From Flavobacterium daejeonense DSM 17708 (GTDB taxonomy: Bacteria; Bacteroidota; Bacteroidia; Flavobacteriales; Flavobacteriaceae), in the NCBI RefSeq assembly GCF_000425425.1, contig NZ_AUDK01000024.1, forward strand, positions 1-64,000: 64,000 nt of DNA, in the 5' to 3' direction. Of the stretch, positions 26,868-35,403 are shown one piece after another (positions within the stretch are counted from its first letter, which is position 1; each line of letters opens with the position of its first letter). Position numbers and translations under genes: made by a program. Under the pieces are notes generated by a model. It had not been told where the DNA came from, did no database searches, and saw only the letters and a list, made by a program, of their open reading frames with translations.

Positions 26868-26979
26868 GAGTACGTAAAAAATACGTCAACTTTTAATATT
26901 TCATAAAAAATCGAATATTGACGTACTCCAAACCCGTTAAAACAGCCTTTTTCTAATACATCATAAACAAATTGACGTA
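26868..26979. promoter_or_regulatory. Cluster of TACGT-cored repeats upstream of susC (region A)
   Basis: Four related sites occur in 112 bp. GAGTACGTAAA begins at 26868 and TACGTCAA lies at 26882-26889, with their TACGT cores 11 bp apart. The inverse copies are TTGACGTACTC at 26918-26928 and TTGACGTA at 26972-26979. The first and third form an inverted pair (GAGTACGT / ACGTACTC). The cluster lies between the LuxR-type regulator gene and susC, so it is the natural operator candidate for that regulator. This is a pattern read by eye, not a proven site. Confidence 0.55.
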
Positions 26980-27027
26980 GTAATGAAGTAGTAAATTAAC
27001 TTAAATTCTTCTTAACAAAAAGGAATA

Positions 27028-29862
27028 CTAGTTAAAATTTATCAAAAAATCACTTAAAGAAATTTCATTTTCTAAATTTAGTTTGCTTTTTAATCTATAT
27101 CTAATAGTTTCAACCCCTCTTACTGAGATATTCATTAGTGGTGCAATTTCTTTATTACTTAAATTCATTTTGATGTAGGCACACATCTTTAGGTCTTTGG
27201 GTTTTAAATTTGGAAATTGAGCTTTTAATTTATCAAAAAACACTTCATGTACCTGATTGAAATTATATTCAAAAACTTCCCATTCATCTTTTTGCTCAAT
27301 AGAACTGTCCATTTTTTTCATAAGCTTTCGAAATATGTAAGTATCTTCAAAAGCATTTTTTGCGTTTATCAATTCATTCTTAATATCCAAAATTGATTCA
27401 TTTTTCTTCACTAAAGCCATTGCTGTATTAGCTAATTGCTTACTTTTTAGATTTAATTCGTTTTTTAATGCTTCGTTTTTTAATTGAATAATTCTTTTCT
27501 CATTTTCAATAGTCTTCTCTCGTAATAATTCTCTTTGCTTCCGTTCAAGCTCTAATTTTAAACGTCTTTGCTCATTAAACATCTTCTTTTTGTACAAAGA
27601 ATACATAAAAGCTAAAAAACACATTAATAATACAAAATACAAGCTCCCCCCTTTATAGCTTTTGTACCAAGGAGGCATTATACTTACGGTAAGCTTTCGC
27701 AACTTTGAAATTTTCCCCAAAGAATTAACCGTTCTTAACTCAATGTGATAATCTCCGTCTTTTAAATTTGACAACTCTAATTTATTTGCTCTTAATTTAA
27801 TCCATCTATTAGGGGTAAAATTTTGAATTCTATATTCGAAATAATGATTCTCTGATTTTGGTGATGAAACGTAAATAACAACACTTTCATTATAGGCCGC
27901 CTCAATCTCCTGATCTACAGCAATCACTTTCGATTTATTATTAATTTCAACTCTATCAAGAACTGGACTTTGCAGGGGCAAATTTGTATAATCGTAGTCT
28001 CTATTGATTAGCATAAAACCATCATAAAGATTAAGGGCATATATAGAGTTAGATATTTTAGAAATTCTTTCATTACCTACAATTAGTCTGTTTTCATAAA
28101 AATTTCTTTTCAGTGAAAAGGTATCATATTCATTTGAAAAACCACTAAAATTTATAACTTTTTCATCTGTCATATAGACTAAAAAATCTAAATTATCATC
28201 AGATATAATATTTGATTTTTTTCCTACTTTTTCATTAAGAAATTTATGTGGTACGATACTATCAAGGAAAGCTTCATATTTATACCAACCTCCATTTGTT
28301 TTGAAACAAATTTCATTTTTTATTTTGTAAACCCTTACGTTATAATCTGATTTCAAAAATTTTTTCCCATAATCCTTAATCGCAATAATTGAATCAAAAT
28401 TGTCATCAAATTTAACTCTATAAAGTCCTTTATAAGCTTGTGCCGCCCAAATCGTATTCTTATCCTGAAATACAAAATATTTAATTGGCATAGTATTAAA
28501 TTTTGGAGACAATGATGTTTTACTTATATGCTTTGCATTCCATTCATTATTTTTCTTTTTAAACTTAACAAAACCTATATAAGTACTTTGAATATAAACA
28601 TTCGGAGTTTCAGGTGTTTTTTTAATAGTCCATCCTCCTGTATGATTTGATATCTTTTTTAATTTAAAATTATCAACAATAAATGTCCCTTCATTATGCC
28701 CGCAAAACAATTCTCCTTCAATTTCTTTTAAATCCCAAACCTGACCCTGAGAACCCTCTATAAATTTTAATTCATCATTTTTATTTAAATAAAACAAACC
28801 TGTATTACTTCCTATATACACAGTATTTTTATAACTAATAACATCATAAACAGCCCCTAATTTACCCGAAATGTCATTGTACAAATAATTAGTACGATCT
28901 AAATCAATATAAGCAATTCCATTATCTAAGCCCAACCACAGCTTATTATAAGCATCTATACTTTGACCTAATACAGTATTATTGTTTAATCCGTTTACTT
29001 TATTAATATGAAACAGAATTTCACCTTCAACATTAGTTACATAAACACCATCCTTTATGGTTCCAAATACCATTTGACCATTTTTCAACTTAGTAAAATC
29101 ACTTAGTAAATGTTGTTGAATAAAACTATTTATTTTGAAATTTGCTAATCTTAATTCATTATCTATATAAGTAAAACAGCCTCCTTTTGAAGTAACAATT
29201 AATAGCCCTTTTTTATAATTAGTAATAGATACTATTTTAAATTTACTTAAATTCAAATCATAAATCTTTTGTTCTAATTTATCATTTCTCAATTCAAAAA
29301 TCCCATGATTAAGTGTAGCAACATACATCTTTTCATTTACCGCACTACATGAAATAACTGCCGATTTTGGTGATATTTTTATTATTTGACCATTTGGTTT
29401 GTATATATAAATATTTTCAAAAGAGCGAAAAACAATATCTTTTCTATATGACAAAATTTGCCATATATCTTCATTATGAGATATTCGATCCTCAATAGTA
29501 CTACTTAATGACTTATATGAAAACACCCCTCTTTTATCTTTCTTCCAATAACCAAATTCTGAATGAGACCCTCCGTAAACTAAACCATTATGGGCTAAAA
29601 CAGATCTTACTACTGTTTTATTGGGAAGCTCAAATAAATCCCATTTTATACCATCAAACTCTAATAAACCATAATCATTTGCTACATAAACTCGTCCGTC
29701 CTTAGCTCGGGACACATCCCAGTTATGATTACCACCCTCGTAATCAGACAATAAAAAATTACGGATGCCAGGTGTAAATTGAGCTTTTGCATTATGAGCT
29801 ACAAAAGGCATAAAGAAAAAACCAAAAATAATATTAACCCAAATAAATTTACTTACAGTCAT
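27028..29862 (-). CDS. Membrane one-component regulator: beta-propeller sensor, Y_Y_Y domain, LuxR-type HTH
   Basis: The protein has 944 residues. An N-terminal signal (to about residue 28, HNAKAQ) is followed by a periplasmic beta-propeller built of short repeats (VYVANDYGLLEFDG, VYGGSHSEFGYW, VYIGSNTGLFYL and others). A Y_Y_Y/triple-tyrosine domain (about 640-730) precedes one membrane segment (LYFVLLMCFLAFMYSLY). A long charged coiled coil follows, and a C-terminal LuxR-type HTH (LKPKDLKMCAYIKMNLSNKEIAPLMNIS is split around Lys-Glu-Ile) ends the protein. There is no kinase or receiver domain, so it is a one-component cousin of the hybrid two-component sensors. It lies just upstream of susC on the same strand and most likely senses beta-1,2-glucan oligomers in the periplasm and controls region A. 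Confidence 0.88.
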   Translation of the reverse strand: MTVSKFIWVNIIFGFFFMPFVAHNAKAQFTPGIRNFLLSDYEGGNHNWDVSRAKDGRVYVANDYGLLEFDGIKWDLFELPNKTVVRSVLAHNGLVYGGSHSEFGYWKKDKRGVFSYKSLSSTIEDRISHNEDIWQILSYRKDIVFRSFENIYIYKPNGQIIKISPKSAVISCSAVNEKMYVATLNHGIFELRNDKLEQKIYDLNLSKFKIVSITNYKKGLLIVTSKGGCFTYIDNELRLANFKINSFIQQHLLSDFTKLKNGQMVFGTIKDGVYVTNVEGEILFHINKVNGLNNNTVLGQSIDAYNKLWLGLDNGIAYIDLDRTNYLYNDISGKLGAVYDVISYKNTVYIGSNTGLFYLNKNDELKFIEGSQGQVWDLKEIEGELFCGHNEGTFIVDNFKLKKISNHTGGWTIKKTPETPNVYIQSTYIGFVKFKKKNNEWNAKHISKTSLSPKFNTMPIKYFVFQDKNTIWAAQAYKGLYRVKFDDNFDSIIAIKDYGKKFLKSDYNVRVYKIKNEICFKTNGGWYKYEAFLDSIVPHKFLNEKVGKKSNIISDDNLDFLVYMTDEKVINFSGFSNEYDTFSLKRNFYENRLIVGNERISKISNSIYALNLYDGFMLINRDYDYTNLPLQSPVLDRVEINNKSKVIAVDQEIEAAYNESVVIYVSSPKSENHYFEYRIQNFTPNRWIKLRANKLELSNLKDGDYHIELRTVNSLGKISKLRKLTVSIMPPWYKSYKGGSLYFVLLMCFLAFMYSLYKKKMFNEQRRLKLELERKQRELLREKTIENEKRIIQLKNEALKNELNLKSKQLANTAMALVKKNESILDIKNELINAKNAFEDTYIFRKLMKKMDSSIEQKDEWEVFEYNFNQVHEVFFDKLKAQFPNLKPKDLKMCAYIKMNLSNKEIAPLMNISVRGVETIRYRLKSKLNLENEISLSDFLINFN

Positions 29863-30213
29863 TTATGTTTTTTTACCAAATATAAATTAAAATCATTATT
29901 TGGCTCTAATCACCATTCAAAACAATTTCATGAACTTGATTACAAGATATAAAGTTGGTTTGTATCTGTGAGATAGCAATACATTTTTATCATATTACTC
30001 GAGTTAGGACTTAAATTTTAACTTATAAAACAGGGAAGAAAAATTCAAAAAGATATTATTAATTTAAACCATTAACCAGTATGAAGAAAAAATACGGTAA
30101 TCGATGCCCAAATAGAGCAATTACTTACCCAGTTTATGTATAATAATGTCTTATTAATCCAGTAATGATATTTCAGAACAAGACAAAACATATTATCCAT
30201 CACTCTTTGTGTA
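29863..30213. other. Intergenic stretch upstream of the LuxR-type regulator
   Basis: No convincing gene was found. A perfect -7 element for the regulator (CAAATATA at 29877-29884, TATATTTG on the minus strand) lies 14 bp before its start, but no TTG was found at the expected -33 distance. The right part (30060-30213) has open frames without recognisable motifs and probably continues the decayed DNA next to the histidine kinase relic. Confidence 0.4.
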
Positions 30214-30502
30214 TTATTTCTCCATAGTAAAAACAAACTTTGTCCATTTTCCAATTTCTGATTCCACCTCAATTGTACCACCTAAGGCCAATACCAGTTT
30301 TTTTTTTTTTACTGTTGCAAGGCCTATACCGTTTCCAGATTCACCAAATTTATCATAAGTATCCAGTACCTCGAAAATTTCAAAAATTTTATGCTGATTT
30401 TCTTTTGAAATCCCCTGGACCGTTATCAGTCACTGAAATTTTATACTGCAATTCTTTGGACATGATGAACAATACATCTTCTCTTTTTAAACTAATCTTG
30501 AA
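30214..30502 (-). pseudogene. Decayed 3' end of a sensor histidine kinase (HATPase domain)
   Basis: Read on the minus strand, the bases just after the GH97 stop encode KISLKRED and YKISVTDNGPG (the N/G1 region). A one-base G insertion in the run at 30412-30415 then shifts the frame, and translation continues with ISKENQHKIFEIF, GESGNGIGLATV (the G2 box), LALGGTIEVESEIGKW and FVFTMEK with stop at 30214-30216. This is the ordered end of a histidine kinase ATPase domain. The sensor part and the H-box region are missing. A 13-base A run inside the relic adds two lysines. It directly abuts the GH97 stop codon, so the intact GH97 probably arrived by recombination that removed the 5' part of the kinase gene. 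It cannot make a working protein. Confidence 0.85.
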
Positions 30503-32443
30503 CTACTTTATAAACTGTATAATAAATCCTCCTTTAGGGACTAAATTATATTTCCAGTTTGAAATTAAGGGATATGATTGCATTTTAAATTCCATTAACG
30601 GATCTTTTCCTTCGGAGATAATCCTGAATTTTGAAAAACCCTTGCCATATTTTTTAAGGTCAATTGAAACCGGCATTTCTTCATTAGTTCCGTTTATCCC
30701 TACAATATATGAAAGCGATCCATTTTGACGATATAACACTATAGCCTCTCCTGGTTTAGCGATAATACTTTCCGTTCTATCCCAGGTAGCTGGCATTTCT
30801 TTTAATAGATTCTTAACTTCAATAGGAAGTGAATCAAAAACTTCTTTTGAATCAGCAAAATGAATAATTCCTGATGTTAGAGTCATAGCAGTGGCAAGCT
30901 CATGAATCGCTGTATTTAAACGGGGATAAGTTCTCATTGTTAGTGCAAAAGGAGTATAATCTGCAGGACCCGCCACATTTCTTGTAAAAGGTAATACTGT
31001 GTTTTGCTCAGCCGCTTTTTCAGGAAATCTCGGTTCATAAAAATAACTTTCAGTCCCTAATATAGCTTCGGCAGTCATAAAGTTAGGCCAGGTTCTGTGC
31101 CAACCTCTGGGAACAGTCGTTCCATGCAGGTTTACCAATAAATGCTCTTTAGCTGCATCCTCAAAAACTCCCTGTAAAGCTCCCATTACCTCTTGCCTAT
31201 CTGAACACCAAAAATCTATCTTAACACCTTTAACCCCAATATCAACCAGCTGTCTGAATCTCTTTTTTCTAGCTTTTGGTTCAAAAAAAGCTGATGAATA
31301 TCCCCATACTAAAGGCTTGATTCCCTTAGAAGCAGCATATTTAATGATTCCTGACTCTTGGTTAGCTTTTTCCCAACCAGCATCAAAAAGAGTATAATTA
31401 AATCCAAATGAAGCTGAAAGATCAGTAAAATCATTATACGTTTTAGCCGAAAAATCATCAGGATGAGACCACCATGACCATGCGGCCTTTCCTGGTTCAA
31501 TCCATGAAGTATCTTCAATTTTAGAAGCAGGAGCCAAATCGGTTATTAAAGTCGAAAGTAAAATATCGCCGGCCTGATTGCCAGTAATAATTACCCGCCA
31601 AGGCATTGTCCATGGCGTTTTATACTTTGGTTTGGCATCTGCATTTTCGTCTATCGGAAGGGTGTATCTTTCATCCTGTTTTGCAAATTCAATGCTGTAA
31701 AGTCCGCCATGAGAATCGGCTGCTAAATGACATCCAGGAAAATTGCCATCCGTTCCGGATTCGGCTATAAGCACCCAATTTTTTTTATTATTTACATTAA
31801 AAAGTGCCGGCATACACCAACCAACAGACGGATTTCTAGCTTTTTCAATAGAATCGCCCGCAGTTACATGAAGATAAAAATCTTCGTATCCCGGCGTATA
31901 TTTTCCTGCTTTATTATAGGGTTGCAACCAGCCTTTAGCTCCTTTCTCAATTTGGAAACCGGTCAATTCTTTTTCTACGACCTGAATTTTTCCGGATTCA
32001 TCAGGTAATCGATACCTAAAAGCAACTCCTTCCTGGCCCGCTTTTAAATCGACTATAAGTAAAGCTCCATTTTTATTTTTAAAACTAATACTCTTAGTAG
32101 TAAAAAGATGATCGATTTTATTGTTGTTTCCAACTTGTAAGGAATAAACTTCTCTTTTTTCCTTAACATCCGAAACAGTAACAACTTCTAAACCTTCCGT
32201 AAAATTTTGATTCTCACAAACCAGTCCCAAAGGAGATTCGCCAATAACTATGGCATTATTTCGCTTTACTTTGTAAGCTAGTTCGCCTTTTTGATTTAAC
32301 GACAGTATAATTTCGTTTTTACCTTCTTTTGAAACTAAATTTAGTTCTTTTTGCTTTAGTTGATGTTGCCCATACATTATGAACGGCAAAGCAAAAGCAA
32401 TTAAAATCTTTTTAAAATCGGACAAAAAAATAGTCATAATCAT
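30503..32443 (-). CDS. GH97 alpha-galactosidase of the retaining type
   Basis: The protein has 646 residues with a signal peptide ending near MYGQ. It shows the GH97 N-terminal domain, barrel (about 310-540) and C-terminal beta domain. Asp410 (GVKIDFWCSD) and Glu465 (AEAILGTESY) lie at a constant 5-residue offset from the nucleophile Asp415 and acid/base Glu470 of B. thetaiotaomicron BtGH97b, as I recall that numbering. The position of the inverting-type base is NLHGTT instead of HE. It is therefore expected to be a retaining alpha-galactosidase, mechanistically opposite to the GH97 at 11991-14096. It lies 163 bp after a strong terminator and so has its own promoter. A start 6 bp further in (MTIFLS) is also possible. 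Confidence 0.92.
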   Translation of the reverse strand: MIMTIFLSDFKKILIAFALPFIMYGQHQLKQKELNLVSKEGKNEIILSLNQKGELAYKVKRNNAIVIGESPLGLVCENQNFTEGLEVVTVSDVKEKREVYSLQVGNNNKIDHLFTTKSISFKNKNGALLIVDLKAGQEGVAFRYRLPDESGKIQVVEKELTGFQIEKGAKGWLQPYNKAGKYTPGYEDFYLHVTAGDSIEKARNPSVGWCMPALFNVNNKKNWVLIAESGTDGNFPGCHLAADSHGGLYSIEFAKQDERYTLPIDENADAKPKYKTPWTMPWRVIITGNQAGDILLSTLITDLAPASKIEDTSWIEPGKAAWSWWSHPDDFSAKTYNDFTDLSASFGFNYTLFDAGWEKANQESGIIKYAASKGIKPLVWGYSSAFFEPKARKKRFRQLVDIGVKGVKIDFWCSDRQEVMGALQGVFEDAAKEHLLVNLHGTTVPRGWHRTWPNFMTAEAILGTESYFYEPRFPEKAAEQNTVLPFTRNVAGPADYTPFALTMRTYPRLNTAIHELATAMTLTSGIIHFADSKEVFDSLPIEVKNLLKEMPATWDRTESIIAKPGEAIVLYRQNGSLSYIVGINGTNEEMPVSIDLKKYGKGFSKFRIISEGKDPLMEFKMQSYPLISNWKYNLVPKGGFIIQFIK

Positions 32444-32566
32444 TTATTTTAATAATTAATCTTGTTTTATTTCATTACAAAAACACAATTCAGATATTTT
32501 TATCTGTAATCACACCCTTTACTAAACTATTATATTTAAAACCTGAGTTTGAAAAACTTTGAAAAA

Positions 32567-32599
32567 AACTTTGACAACTTTTTAAAAGTTGTCAAAGTT
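32567..32599 (-). terminator. Rho-independent terminator after the region B GH2
   Basis: AACTTTGACAACTTT (32567-32581) pairs perfectly with AAAGTTGTCAAAGTT (32585-32599) around a 3-nt loop. On the minus strand it is followed by a T-rich run. It begins 7 bp beyond the GH2 stop. Confidence 0.88.
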
Positions 32600-32606
32600 G
32601 ATACTA

Positions 32607-35252
32607 TTAATAGATTTTTTCTATCTGTACTGCATTAATTACAGATTCTCCCTGATTGTTTTTAAAACTAATTGTAATCCCTTCTCCATTAGAAACCATT
32701 AGTCTTGTTTTTACATCATAAGCCCGGAATGATTTAAGATAGTTTTGATTTGAAAGTCCTTCGAGCAATAATTTACCGTTAATTAAAACATCAAAATCCC
32801 TTCTGGCAAATGATGGTGCATTTCCAGTTGCAGCTGCTAAATTATAGATTAAATTCTTTAATTGATCTTTTGTCAGCAATTCAGCAAAACGCAGTGTAAC
32901 ATCATAAACTCCATCTGGTACATCCGCTTTAAACGCATCCAATCCAACACGCTGGGTTTCATAGAGCGAATTGTTTACGGTTCCCAAAATACCTTTATTG
33001 GATCCATACCTTGGTTCGGAAGGATTCATTTTAAAAACCTTTCCTCCAACGTATCCCCAACTACCTGAAGTATATTCTTTTTCAGGAATCCAGGATATTC
33101 CGGTTTCGGAATCTAAATACATCCTTTGATCTCCCAAACTGACATTTAAAGCAGTAAATGGATTTTCTTTGGATTTTAATTGATTTGGTATTACCTGAAA
33201 TTCTATTGCTGAAAAATCCTCTGTAGTATCGTCTTTGGCATACAGCAAATTTTTTCCGTTTTGGAAAGTCACCTGAAAAGTAGCCATTCCTAAATTAACA
33301 GGTTTTGTCCCTAGCTTTTTCCCATTCAAAAATAGTTGAACCTCTTTTGAACTACTAAAAACAGTTACCGGCTGTGTCGCTTGTATTTCGCTGGCTGCAT
33401 CAGCTAGTTGTGCTCTTTTTACCCAATTTTGGGAAGCAATTTTAACAAAAGGTATTGTTGTTAAATTGGCTTTATAAAACCAATACGCATCTTTGGGTTT
33501 TCTGTCGTCGGTTAAAACCCCCTTGCTATTCATGTGAGGCACAACATCTTCCCTGAACTCATTGTTAAATTCGACTAAGTTCCACATAATTCCTCCCGAA
33601 ATATAAGGTCTATCCTGAATAGCCTTTAAATAAGCAGCATGAAAATCTACATTGTACTCTTCGGAAAAATCGAAACGAACAGGGGTAAAATCATGCAGGT
33701 TTTGCTCTGAACCTGCACCGTATTCGGTTATCAATGTTGGAATGTTGGGATAGTCTTTATGGAATCTATCTATATAATTATCAAAGCCTGAAAACTCACC
33801 TACATACCATCCGTAGTACAAATTCCACCCGGCAATTTTCGGAATAGTAATCAGTCCTACTTTTTTATAGCGGTCGTAATCTCCATGAAAAGCGATTACC
33901 GTATAACGATTTGGGTCTTCCTGACGGCTAAGGTCTTCTGTTTTTTGTGCCAAATTTCTAAGGAAGGTATAATAATTTTCCCGTTGCGGAGTATTATCAT
34001 TATATCTTGGATCTATCAATACTTCGTTCATATATCCCCACATAATGACGCTCGGGTGGTTATAATTCTGGCGGATCATTTCTTTTTGCATCTCCAAAAA
34101 ATTTTTGGCAAATACTTCCGTTTCGGTTACACGATTATTTCCGGGAGTTTCTACGGCTGTTAATATTCCAAGACGGTCACAGGTTTCCATAATTACCGGA
34201 TCCTGCGGATAATGGGCAACTCTAAGAAAATTACCCCCCATTTCTTTTAAAAGTTCTATATCTTTTTTGTGCAAAGCATCCTCCAAAGCGTTTCCTTTGC
34301 CTTTATAATCCTGGTGTCGGCTGGCACCCATCAATTTTAAAGGTTTTCCATTTAAAGTAAAACCAGTTGTAGCATCAAAATTGAACCAACGAAATCCTAA
34401 AGGCTGAACCGTTTTATCCAACTCTGCATGACTGCTTTTATCAATTAAAGTCGCCACCACTTTATACAAATAAGGTGAATCCGGGGACCATAATTTTGGA
34501 TTTTTAATATTCTTAAAATCAATTTCAAAATTGCCTGTTTTGCTTATTTGCCCTTTATTTTGTTGCACCAATACGTCTTGTGCGTCTAAGACTGTCACTT
34601 GCAATTGGGTGTTTTGGTTAGAACCCGAAACACGACCTCTAACATGTACCGAAGCTTTTTCGGCAGTTACGATTGGTGTGGTGATAAAAACTCCCGGAGA
34701 AGTATATTGATCTATTTCAAAGTGAACAGGATTCACCACTTTAAGATATACATCTCTGTATACCCCTCCATAATAAGTAAAATCAGCACTCAACGGAGGA
34801 ATGTCTTCATTATGTGCATTACTCACTTTAACCCATATCTCGTTGTCTCCTGATTGCAAATAAGAGGTAATATTAAAATTAAATGCCGTATAACCTCCTA
34901 CATGAGAACCGGCTTTTTTCCCATTGATGAAAACTTCAGTTTCCTGATTGGCTCCTTCAAAAACAATAAAAATATCTTTACCTTTCCAATTGGACGAAAC
35001 TGTAATCTTTTTTTTGTACCAGCATATTCCTCTGTAATAACCCGGTGTTTCATCCATGACATCTACAACGTTCCAGCAATGCGGAATATTTACCGTTTCC
35101 CAGTCTGTTTCTCCTGAATTATTGGGTGCTGCTACATCGCCTTTATGAAAACTCCAATCTGTGTTAATACTTTGCATGGCTTGTTGAGCATATAAAAGAA
35201 CACTTGTAAACATACAAGATAATGCAACAATTATATTTTTCTTTAATTTCAT
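32607..35252 (-). CDS. GH2 beta-glycosidase with C-terminal malectin-like domain (region B)
   Basis: The protein has 881 residues with a signal peptide ending near LLYAQ. The domain order matches the GH2 at 7124-9736: jelly roll (NIPHCWN, GGYTAFNFNIT, YYGGVYRDVYL), Ig-like domain, barrel with acid/base Glu410 (WGYMNEV) and nucleophile Glu510 (LITEYGAGSE), DUF4982-like part and malectin-like end (about 745-881). Beta-galactosidase is the default expectation. Terminators on both sides (35365-35396 and 32567-32599) make it a single-gene transcription unit. One CTATACTA-type site lies 16 bp before its start, which may place it in the same regulon as the neighbouring units. Confidence 0.9.
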   Translation of the reverse strand: MKLKKNIIVALSCMFTSVLLYAQQAMQSINTDWSFHKGDVAAPNNSGETDWETVNIPHCWNVVDVMDETPGYYRGICWYKKKITVSSNWKGKDIFIVFEGANQETEVFINGKKAGSHVGGYTAFNFNITSYLQSGDNEIWVKVSNAHNEDIPPLSADFTYYGGVYRDVYLKVVNPVHFEIDQYTSPGVFITTPIVTAEKASVHVRGRVSGSNQNTQLQVTVLDAQDVLVQQNKGQISKTGNFEIDFKNIKNPKLWSPDSPYLYKVVATLIDKSSHAELDKTVQPLGFRWFNFDATTGFTLNGKPLKLMGASRHQDYKGKGNALEDALHKKDIELLKEMGGNFLRVAHYPQDPVIMETCDRLGILTAVETPGNNRVTETEVFAKNFLEMQKEMIRQNYNHPSVIMWGYMNEVLIDPRYNDNTPQRENYYTFLRNLAQKTEDLSRQEDPNRYTVIAFHGDYDRYKKVGLITIPKIAGWNLYYGWYVGEFSGFDNYIDRFHKDYPNIPTLITEYGAGSEQNLHDFTPVRFDFSEEYNVDFHAAYLKAIQDRPYISGGIMWNLVEFNNEFREDVVPHMNSKGVLTDDRKPKDAYWFYKANLTTIPFVKIASQNWVKRAQLADAASEIQATQPVTVFSSSKEVQLFLNGKKLGTKPVNLGMATFQVTFQNGKNLLYAKDDTTEDFSAIEFQVIPNQLKSKENPFTALNVSLGDQRMYLDSETGISWIPEKEYTSGSWGYVGGKVFKMNPSEPRYGSNKGILGTVNNSLYETQRVGLDAFKADVPDGVYDVTLRFAELLTKDQLKNLIYNLAAATGNAPSFARRDFDVLINGKLLLEGLSNQNYLKSFRAYDVKTRLMVSNGEGITISFKNNQGESVINAVQIEKIY

Positions 35253-35267
35253 TATGTTGTTAAATAA

Positions 35268-35275
35268 TAGTATAG
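35268..35275. promoter_or_regulatory. Single CTATACTA-type site before the region B GH2
   Basis: The minus strand reads CTATACTA, 16 bp upstream of the start codon. It matches the half-site of the paired operators at 45.1, 54.5 and 63.7 kb but is single and in the other orientation, so a chance match is possible. Confidence 0.3.
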
Positions 35276-35364
35276 CAATAATTATAAATTTTGTAATTCC
35301 GCTTTAAACAAAAATGATTATTAAAATATTTTGCTATTGTTAATCGTTTCGATACTGAATAAAA

Positions 35365-35396
35365 CAACTAAGCAATGATTTCTCATTGCTTAGTTG
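35365..35396 (-). terminator. Rho-independent terminator of the region B SusCD operon
   Basis: CAACTAAGCAATGA (35365-35378) pairs perfectly with TCATTGCTTAGTTG (35383-35396) around TTTC. On the minus strand TTTTATT follows. It lies 7 bp after the stop of the last operon gene. Confidence 0.9.
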
Positions 35397-35403
35397 CTCA
35401 TTT

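Noticed and set aside
30072..30281. Possible response-regulator remnant downstream of the kinase relic
   Set aside because: Such a gene would often follow a kinase, but no receiver motif (DD, D, K) could be read in any frame, so no call is made.
30240..30728. Open plus-strand frame of 162 codons spanning the kinase relic and the GH97 end
   Set aside because: The opposite strand carries a recognisable kinase relic and the GH97 C-terminus, which explain the sequence. The plus-strand product contains no known motif.
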